In this document: one piece after another, positions 26,656 through 32,298 of the stretch
Layout: every line of letters begins with the position of its first letter
Position numbering within the stretch: position 1 is the stretch's first letter
Program-made: the position numbers and the translations under genes
Origin: JBKHYJ01 sp046565505
GTDB lineage: Bacteria > Acidobacteriota > Blastocatellia > UBA7656
Length of the DNA: 32,298 bases
Direction: 5' to 3'
Assembly (NCBI GenBank): GCA_046565505.1
Contig: JBKHYJ010000100.1
Span: 1-32,298, forward strand
Notes under the pieces: generated by a model
Seen by the model: the letters and a program-made list of their open reading frames with translations, nothing else
Database searches by the model: none
Told to the model about the DNA's origin: nothing

Positions 26656-26678
26656 AGGCGGAGGCTTGCCCTCCGCCT
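26656..26678. terminator. 9-bp hairpin in the convergent gap (possible two-way terminator)
   Basis: Perfect arms AGGCGGAGG (26656-26664) and CCTCCGCCT (26670-26678) with a CTTGC loop stand between two convergent genes, 59 bases past the cupin gene stop. No T-run on either side. Confidence 0.4.
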
Positions 26679-26737
26679 CAAACCAAACCTGCGTTAATTA
26701 TGGGATCAGGGCGGCGAGCGGCCATCCGCCTTGGTGA

Positions 26738-27664
26738 TTAAAGCTCGCGCGAGTCCGCGGCGGCCGCCAAGCCTAGCATCTTTCTAAAGCGGCGTGCCGC
26801 GCGGAAGGCGTAGAATTTAGCGGAATCGCGCAAGGCAGACCGGCCATAAGGGGCCGGCGCAATCCCGAGCCCGCGCAGCGAATCATTCACATCATATACG
26901 ACGCTTCTGCGCTCGCTGGCGGCCGTGCGAAAGGTGATGCTGAAGGAGATTGAATACTCGTCGTGATTCTCGACCCAGTGCGGGACCGTGACGGGAAAAT
27001 GCAGCCCGAGCCCCGGCCCCAGGTCGAACCTCGTAGCCTTCTCGCGGTATGCCTCCGTGAATATGGGGTCTATGCCTGCCGCGTAATACCTCTCAAGCTC
27101 TTTCTCCGAGAGCGTCGAGCCGTCCAGTACGTAGACGCTCTTTCTGCCCTTGATCTGGAGCAGGAAACTGTATTCGGGGTCGAGGTGATAAGGCGTAGTG
27201 GACGATGGGGATGTCACAAAGATGAAAGCCTCCCTCTTACACATCCCGGGGTCGAACGGCTCGCTGAGGGCCTGCACTTCGTCGAGGCAGCGGTTTAAGA
27301 CCGCGCGATAATCAGGGTCTTCGTGAACCCATTTCAGCACCATCCATGACCTGCACTCTTCGATCCGCCGAATAGTCTCTTCGGCTGAAAGGCCCGTCCG
27401 CGGCCCTTTGTACAGGGCCGTGTGGACGGGGATTGCGCCCGCGTTGTACTTGACGTGACCTGCGGGCAGGCGCTTCGCGAGGTCTATCAGCCGCGGCAGC
27501 GCGAACAGAGGGTTATCGGCCAGGTCATGCGCGATAATGAAAGGCTCGCGGTTGAACCGGGCTCGGAACACCTCCGGGTCCAACTGCAATAAATGATCGG
27601 CCGGCCGGCGCGCGGGCGCCGGGGCGCTCATGCCGTAGCTTGCCGGAACTCTTGCGGCGCTCAT
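26738..27664 (-). CDS. Cupin/JmjC-like domain protein (putative Fe(II) oxygenase fold)
   Basis: 308 residues. TTPYHLDPEYSFLLQIKG carries an HxD pair (H160, D162), and LHFPVTVPHWVEN supplies a distal His (H229). HxD...H is the metal triad of JmjC/FIH-type 2-oxoglutarate oxygenases, and GRKSVYVLDG between them fits the cupin barrel. The 2-oxoglutarate-binding residue cannot be assigned. The Arg/Lys-rich C-terminus (about 270-300) is unusual. It starts in an ATGA overlap with the upstream GNAT gene, so the two proteins are made together. A hydroxylation of a protein or small molecule is possible; target unknown. Members of this group are often annotated only as cupin-like. Confidence 0.78.
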   Translation of the reverse strand: MSAARVPASYGMSAPAPARRPADHLLQLDPEVFRARFNREPFIIAHDLADNPLFALPRLIDLAKRLPAGHVKYNAGAIPVHTALYKGPRTGLSAEETIRRIEECRSWMVLKWVHEDPDYRAVLNRCLDEVQALSEPFDPGMCKREAFIFVTSPSSTTPYHLDPEYSFLLQIKGRKSVYVLDGSTLSEKELERYYAAGIDPIFTEAYREKATRFDLGPGLGLHFPVTVPHWVENHDEYSISFSITFRTAASERRSVVYDVNDSLRGLGIAPAPYGRSALRDSAKFYAFRAARRFRKMLGLAAAADSREL

Positions 27665-28971
27665 GATTTTTCACCCCCCATTCGGTTTCTGACCTTCGCC
27701 CGCGAATTTGATACGCCGCGGGCCTTGCGGTTGAGCCAACGCATCAAGGGCATCAATGACACCGCCAGGTCGCCGCGCCACTTGCCCGTAGAGACCAGCA
27801 CCGTCTGGATCGTCCTTCGGTCCAGCCAGAGCCGATTAATCATGAAATGAACGGGGACGGCGCATGAGTCCATCCACTCGACCTCCGGCCGCGCGTGGAG
27901 TCTTTTGACGTTCTCCAACTCCAGCAAGAACCCCGGCGAGTATCGCGAGAGGCCTTCGTCGTAAGCAATCTTGAATGCGAAGGCCCCGCCCCCGGCCAGG
28001 AAGTTACACTTCAAGGCGACGGGCCTGCCCTCTAGCCTGAGCCCGAGCATCATCAACCGGCCTCGCCTGAAGGCTTCCTTCGCAACCGTGGTGAAATAAT
28101 TCCGGTATTCTTCCCTGGAGCCGATCGCGCCGCCGTGGTCCCTCTTCCAGCCGTTGAATTCCAACTGAATGAACTCCGCGAGCCACGCGTCCACTTCTGT
28201 TTCCCGGTCGAGCGCGACGAATTCGACGCGGCCCTCTTCGGAAAACCGCCTCGACCTGCGCCTCGCGTCTTTGCGGTGCTCGCGAGACATGGCCGCCCGC
28301 AGGTATTGGTCGGCGCTCTGCATCGGCTTGAATAATGCGCGGTTGTAGAGGTCCGAGACGAAGCTGAGGCCCAGCCGCTCGTTCAAGCAATCGACGAGCG
28401 CCTGGTGAAATGGACCCTCGCCCGAAACGTAGTTGAGCTCAGCCAGCGGGCTTCGCGAATCGGACGCGAGCCAATCGAAGAAGGCCGATAAACATTCGCG
28501 CGCGCGGTCTGCCCTGACGAGCGGCGTGCAAAGAAAGCAGTAAAGGTGTTTCCACAGGCTGAGCACGGGGACCGGCAGCCCCTTGTAGCGAGGCTTTCGC
28601 TCAAGCGGGAATACGCCGCACAACACGGGCGGGCCGGCGGGCCGCGCCTTATCCTCCGCGAGAACAAAAACGAGTTGCAGGCTCTTGCCCACGCCCAGGA
28701 GTCGAAGCGCCGGTATCAGCATCCACGCTTCATAGAACGGGTTCGGCTCCAGGGCGGTCCGGGCCAGTTCTTCCCACGCGGGGACGTACTCTTCGAGGCG
28801 GTCGAAGTCCGTCAAGGCAACCACATGCAGGTCCCTGCCAGGGGTCGCCGCCCGCCGCGCCGGCGGCTCGGAATCATTAAGGTAGGGCGTGGGTGTTTCT
28901 AAAGGGGCGTGCGTCGAGGCTGTGAAAACTGGTGTCATATCTCTCATCACAAGCGGTGACTTTAATATCAT
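27661..28971 (-). CDS. FemAB/BioF2-like GNAT-superfamily protein (second copy)
   Basis: 436 residues. The first 45 residues are Pro/Thr rich and look disordered. DFDRLEEYVPAWEELARTA (55-73) and NPFYEAWMLIPALRLL match the lead-in of BioF2-like acetyltransferases. The GNAT core lies about 225-380: MSREHRKDARRRSRRF, LEFNGWKRDHGGAIGS (270-285), LRLEGRPVALKCNFLAGG, and FKIAYDEGLSRYSPGFLLEL (333-352), the acyl-CoA-site region of this class. It differs from the plus-strand copy but has the same plan. ATG 28971 has no good ribosome site, and M9 or M12 are alternatives. It is coupled to the cupin gene and divergent from the secreted protein gene. Confidence 0.78.
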   Translation of the reverse strand: MILKSPLVMRDMTPVFTASTHAPLETPTPYLNDSEPPARRAATPGRDLHVVALTDFDRLEEYVPAWEELARTALEPNPFYEAWMLIPALRLLGVGKSLQLVFVLAEDKARPAGPPVLCGVFPLERKPRYKGLPVPVLSLWKHLYCFLCTPLVRADRARECLSAFFDWLASDSRSPLAELNYVSGEGPFHQALVDCLNERLGLSFVSDLYNRALFKPMQSADQYLRAAMSREHRKDARRRSRRFSEEGRVEFVALDRETEVDAWLAEFIQLEFNGWKRDHGGAIGSREEYRNYFTTVAKEAFRRGRLMMLGLRLEGRPVALKCNFLAGGGAFAFKIAYDEGLSRYSPGFLLELENVKRLHARPEVEWMDSCAVPVHFMINRLWLDRRTIQTVLVSTGKWRGDLAVSLMPLMRWLNRKARGVSNSRAKVRNRMGGEKS

Positions 28972-29002
28972 GCCAATTTTGCCCGCGGCTTGAATTGGCT
29001 AA

Positions 29003-29018
29003 TGACATGTAAATGTCA
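29003..29018. promoter_or_regulatory. Perfect inverted repeat TGACAT-N4-ATGTCA, candidate activator site
   Basis: Two 6-base arms around GTAA, centred about 175 bases before the predicted RNA start of the secreted-protein gene. That spacing suits an enhancer site for a sigma54 activator. The minus strand also reads TTGACA at 29019-29014, so a -35 box for the GNAT gene is another reading. Confidence 0.4.
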
Positions 29019-29159
29019 ATTACACGCCGGATTCTACCCGCCGCCCGCGAATTGCGTCTCGGGGTGGAGAATTTACGCTCCCGCTCTGAACCGCTATGAA
29101 AAAAATTCCACAAGATTTAACTCAAAGGCCATTTTTTGCAGCGGATTACCCATTCGGGT

Positions 29160-29174
29160 TGGAACGAGGATTGC
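29160..29174 (+). promoter_or_regulatory. Sigma54-type -24/-12 promoter candidate
   Basis: TGGAACGAGGATTGC matches the sigma54 consensus TGGCACG-N4-TTGC at ten of eleven defined positions (one C to A), with the required GG and GC exactly 12 bases apart. RNA would start near 29186, giving a 266-base leader to the ATG at 29452. Sigma54 control with an enhancer-binding protein is known for several EPS and exosortase loci. Confidence 0.6.
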
Positions 29175-29451
29175 CTGAGCGACCTGTGCGGACGGCTCCC
29201 GACGGTCTCAGGTAAACAATCCAGCATTATTGACATGAGGCGTTGCCGAAAAGGTGCGAGTCACTTACTGCTCGCCATGTGAAGTTTGTTAAGTGTGGTT
29301 GGTTCAATTCGTGGAAGGGATTTCGAGCTTCGTTGAAGGGTGAGGCTGAAACCCGTTTCACATTATGTAACCAATCTGACCGCATCCGCGCAGCCCTCGC
29401 TTCACGCGCCCTCGCAAAAACCAGAATCACAAGTCAACAGTGAGGTCATGG

Positions 29452-32298
29452 ATGAGAAGGAACGCACTTTCTATATGGGCAATCGTCGTGGTCATGATTC
29501 TTCAGCAGAGCGCCGCCACGATGCTTGCCGCGTCAGGCGGCCGCAGAAATGCCGGTGAGTCAACCTCGACCGTCCTGCCCGGCGCGGGGAGCGTCTATGA
29601 AGACCCCGGCCGCGGGGTCAAGGTGGTCCGAGTCACGGATAATCGAGACTCACGCGCGGCCGCAGTCTCATCCTTGAGCGGTTCAAGCTTCAACGCGGAT
29701 TCGACCCGGTTCCTCGTCAACCTCGACGGAGTCGCCACGCTGTATAGTCTTCACGCCTCAAGTCTCAGAATTCGGAAAGAAGGACCGCTGTTTGACCGTG
29801 CGGGGCTCGACCAGGGCAGCGCGCAATGGTCGGCGGGCGACCCGGAAGTCGTCTTCGCGCTGGAGACGGCCGCCGGGGCGGTCCGCCTACAGGCTTACGA
29901 CCTTCGCGCGCGAACACTCTCACCCATAAAAGATTTTTCAGGCGTCCTGGGTCCTGGCGAAGCGCGTGGCCTGAGCAAGTCCTGGGACGACGATAATCAC
30001 TTTGCGTTCGCATGGCGTGAATCCGGCGCTGAAGCCTGGCACTACGTCGTAATATGGGACCGTTCATCAGACAAAACCTATTTATTCGACCTTACAGACG
30101 CACCGGCCGGCGTCTCCGGGTTTCTCTCGGCGCGCCTCGATAGGTCGGGCGCGGCATTGATAATCAGCGGCGATGTTGAACGGGTGTGGCGCTACCGCGA
30201 TCACCCGCAGTCGGAATCTATCGTGCTTGACCCAAAGCCGGAATCGGCCGGCCGCGCGGCAACAGCCGCTCAACGCGGATCACAGGAAAACGATTCATAC
30301 GACTTGATGAGTCTCATCGACAGGGCCGCGGGCCAACCGGCCCCCCCCAGTGGTAACGCGTCGCGCGACGGGCGATTCTCCATATTCAGCTCTCGCCTGA
30401 ATAACGCGCGACCCGACGTATTCATCGCGGCGCTCGGCATGCAGGCCGCCTCCGTGGCAAGCGTCGTCTGGACGCACATGGTCAATTGCAGCGCGAGCGA
30501 AAACACAGTGCAAAAGACGAGCGGCGCGGACGAAGCCGATGACGCGCGCGCGACGTCCTTGCAATCGATCACGTCCGGCGACGGGCAGGTAGAATTCACC
30601 GCCTCCGAGACGGGCAAGGAAAGATTCTGCGGCCTCAACAACAGTAACGATATTCATCGATCGGCCGACGACATCAACTTCGCCATCAAGCTCTCGGGCA
30701 AGAAGGCGATGGCGAGCGAAAACGGGAAAGTGAAAGCGAAGACCAAGTACAAGGCGGGCGACGTCTTCCGCGTCGCGGTCGAATCGGGCGTGGTCAATTA
30801 CTACAGGAACGGCTCGGCCTTCTACACGAGCAGCGCCCGGCCCGCTTACCCGCTGCTTGTGAACGCGTCGCTGATAAACTCCATGTCTTCTGTCAGCAAC
30901 GTGATGGTTTACGGCGCCCGTATCGGGCTGGTAATCTCGATCAGCCCTGGCAAGGCGAGCGTGGGCGCGGGCGAGATGATTCAGTTCACCGCTATCATAA
31001 CGGGAGCGAAAGACGAAAGCATTATCTGGTCGGCCACGGGCGGGGCCATATCAGAATCGGGGCTGTACTCTGCACCGGGCGCCGCGGGCGCGTACACAGT
31101 GAGGGCGGCTGCTGCCGGCGACGCGGCGGTTAGCGCTTCAGCGTCAGTGTTTGTGACCGGCGCGAGCGACACCGCGCCGCCCGTCATAACGTCTGTCTCA
31201 AGCTCCGGGGTGACGGCGGGCGCTGCGACCATCACCTGGGCGACGAATGAGCCGAGCGACACGCAGGTGGAGTACGGGGCCACGTCCGCTTATGGGGCTT
31301 CCACCCCGCTCAGCCCGGCTGGCGTGACCAGCCACGCGGTGACGCTGAGCGGGCTGGCGGCGGGCACCGCCTACCACTACCGCGTGAAGTCGAGAGACGC
31401 GGCCGGCAACCTCGCCGCCTCCGGCGATTTCTCTTTCACGACCGGGCCATCAGCGCCCCCACCTCCGGGCGGAGGCGGCGGGGTCATAACGGATTACGGA
31501 GTGTACCCGGAGCCGCCCGCCCCCGCGCTGCCCCGAGCGGGCGGGACGTTCGTTGACCCTGTATTCGGCACCACCATCATGCGCGTCACGGATCAAAACG
31601 ATGGCGCTTTCAACGTGACCAACTATTCCTACTGGCCGAGCTTCAACAAAGACACGACGCGCCTCTACATCATCGCGGGAGGTCAGACCGCGCTGTATTC
31701 GTTCGACCCCGTCAATTTCAGAATCTCGAACAAGCGCCGCCTGTTCTTGAGCAACCCCCCGACCGGGGCCGTGCCCGACGCGGAAGACGCGATATGGAGC
31801 GGGGCTGACCCGGACGTTATCCTCGGCCACGACGGGCTGAAGATATGGGCCTATAACGTGGCGGCCAACGCCTACTCGCTCGTAAAAGATTTCGCGGGCG
31901 AGTTGCCCGCCGGTTACATATCGCAGATGAGCAGGTCGATAGACGACAACGTATTCGCCTTCACCCTCAAGAACGCGAGCGGCGGCCTGGTCGGGTACGC
32001 CGCATGGCGCCGCAGCGACAATTCCATATATCGAGTAGACACGCAGAACCTTGACGAGGTGCAGGTGGATAAGAGCGGGCAGTACCTGGTCGTCAAGCAG
32101 GACCCGGCCCGCGCCGCCGGCGTCGAGGTCAGGGTCGTGGACCTCCAGACCCGCGCCGCCGAAGACCTGATGGACTCGGCCCCCGACTACGCCCCCGGCC
32201 ACTCAGACAACGGGGCCGGGTCGGTCGTGGGCGGCGACAACTGGCAGAACCGCGTGACGCACAGGAGGCTGTCTAGCCCGCACCGCGTGGGCACGGTC
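29452..32298 (+). CDS. Large secreted multidomain protein with duplicated beta-propeller-like parts (3' end outside window)
   Basis: 949 codons are open from ATG 29452 (GAGG at 29442-29445, six bases before it) to the window edge. A Sec signal peptide (about 1-27, WAIVVVMILQQSAATMLAAS) is followed by a propeller-like part (about 45-260), a ConA/LamG-like part (about 325-490, with SGDGQVEFTASETGKERFCG and KAGDVFRVAVESGVVNYYRNG), an Ig-like part (about 495-570, IIWSATGGAISESGLYSAPG), a fibronectin-III-like part (about 575-665, PPVITSVSSSG to DFSFTT), a Pro/Gly linker, and a second propeller-like part (from about 698). The two propellers share VYEDPGRGVKVVRVTD / FVDPVFGTTIMRVTD, the WS--DPDV block and a --DD--FAF block. 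Function unknown; binding to surface polysaccharide is plausible from place and domains only. Confidence 0.8.
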   Translation, partial: MRRNALSIWAIVVVMILQQSAATMLAASGGRRNAGESTSTVLPGAGSVYEDPGRGVKVVRVTDNRDSRAAAVSSLSGSSFNADSTRFLVNLDGVATLYSLHASSLRIRKEGPLFDRAGLDQGSAQWSAGDPEVVFALETAAGAVRLQAYDLRARTLSPIKDFSGVLGPGEARGLSKSWDDDNHFAFAWRESGAEAWHYVVIWDRSSDKTYLFDLTDAPAGVSGFLSARLDRSGAALIISGDVERVWRYRDHPQSESIVLDPKPESAGRAATAAQRGSQENDSYDLMSLIDRAAGQPAPPSGNASRDGRFSIFSSRLNNARPDVFIAALGMQAASVASVVWTHMVNCSASENTVQKTSGADEADDARATSLQSITSGDGQVEFTASETGKERFCGLNNSNDIHRSADDINFAIKLSGKKAMASENGKVKAKTKYKAGDVFRVAVESGVVNYYRNGSAFYTSSARPAYPLLVNASLINSMSSVSNVMVYGARIGLVISISPGKASVGAGEMIQFTAIITGAKDESIIWSATGGAISESGLYSAPGAAGAYTVRAAAAGDAAVSASASVFVTGASDTAPPVITSVSSSGVTAGAATITWATNEPSDTQVEYGATSAYGASTPLSPAGVTSHAVTLSGLAAGTAYHYRVKSRDAAGNLAASGDFSFTTGPSAPPPPGGGGGVITDYGVYPEPPAPALPRAGGTFVDPVFGTTIMRVTDQNDGAFNVTNYSYWPSFNKDTTRLYIIAGGQTALYSFDPVNFRISNKRRLFLSNPPTGAVPDAEDAIWSGADPDVILGHDGLKIWAYNVAANAYSLVKDFAGELPAGYISQMSRSIDDNVFAFTLKNASGGLVGYAAWRRSDNSIYRVDTQNLDEVQVDKSGQYLVVKQDPARAAGVEVRVVDLQTRAAEDLMDSAPDYAPGHSDNGAGSVVGGDNWQNRVTHRRLSSPHRVGTV

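Larger units (their letters stand above)
28972..29451. other. 480-base divergent intergenic region, AT-richer than its neighbours
   Basis: No credible gene or RNA gene is seen; short reading frames here have no ribosome sites or family marks. It holds the sigma54-like site at 29160-29174, a weaker opposing one at 29138-29152, and the TGACAT/ATGTCA inverted repeat at 29003-29018. The predicted leader of the plus gene (about 29186-29451, near 266 bases) holds a small stem-loop with GCGAG/CTCGC arms around 29256-29275 and no riboswitch I recognise. Confidence 0.6.

Noticed and set aside
28972..29451. Riboswitch (for example a cyclic-di-GMP type) in the leader of the secreted protein
   Set aside because: The conserved core words of the classes I know are absent; only a small generic stem-loop is seen.
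29340..29558. 72-residue plus-strand frame overlapping the start of the secreted protein
   Set aside because: No ribosome site, out of frame with the signal peptide and domains that start at 29452.
31450..32202. 250-residue minus-strand reading frame
   Set aside because: Antisense to the secreted multidomain protein, whose plus frame is open, has a signal peptide and shows clear domains.

Overview
The window is a GC-rich bacterial exopolysaccharide (EPS) locus. Seventeen genes, from 25032 back past base 1, lie on the minus strand, and four more lie to the right. The set of families is AlgD-type dehydrogenase, two AsnB-type amidotransferases, heparinase II/III protein, bi-domain oxidoreductase, GT-C and GT4 glycosyltransferases, Wzx, O-antigen ligase, polysaccharide deacetylase, BY-kinase and Wzz. 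It resembles Wzx/Wzy-type EPS loci of the kind often found beside exosortase/PEP-CTERM systems. An acidobacterial or similar Gram-negative host would fit, but no rRNA or housekeeping gene is present, so the taxon is a guess. ATA (Ile) and AGG (Arg) codons are frequent despite the high GC.

Layout in transcription order (minus strand, right to left): Wzz chain-length protein (25032-23449) and BY-kinase (23410-22520); a 209-base gap holding a large nested inverted repeat and a sigma70-like promoter; polysaccharide deacetylase, flippase, O-antigen ligase, AsnB-2, GT4-3, methyltransferase 2, bi-domain oxidoreductase, GT4-2 and GT39-2 (22310-9144); a 242-base gap; then heparinase-like protein, AsnB-1, methyltransferase 1, GT4-1, GT39-1 and the start of a GDP-mannose 6-dehydrogenase that runs off the left edge. 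Many junctions are 4-11 base overlaps or gaps under 50 bases, so this is one long operon or a few linked ones.

Right side: a FemAB-like GNAT protein on the plus strand (25305-26519, TTG start with a perfect Shine-Dalgarno) converges on a coupled pair on the minus strand, a second FemAB/BioF2-like GNAT protein (28971-27661) and a cupin/JmjC-like protein (27664-26738). Divergent from these, after a 480-base AT-richer gap with a good sigma54-type promoter candidate, a large secreted multidomain protein begins at 29452 and stays open to the end of the window.

Likely joint role (inference): AlgD-like enzyme supplies GDP-mannuronate; GT4 and GT-C enzymes build a repeat unit; AsnB-like proteins may amidate uronic acids; methyltransferases, deacetylase and FemAB/cupin proteins may decorate it; Wzx flips, the ligase/polymerase joins, Wzz and the BY-kinase set length; the heparinase-like lyase may trim or recycle uronate-containing polymer. 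No priming sugar-phosphate transferase, Wza-type export protein or exosortase is in the window; they would have to lie outside. The order asnB, methyltransferase, GT4, GT39 occurs twice, which suggests an old module duplication.
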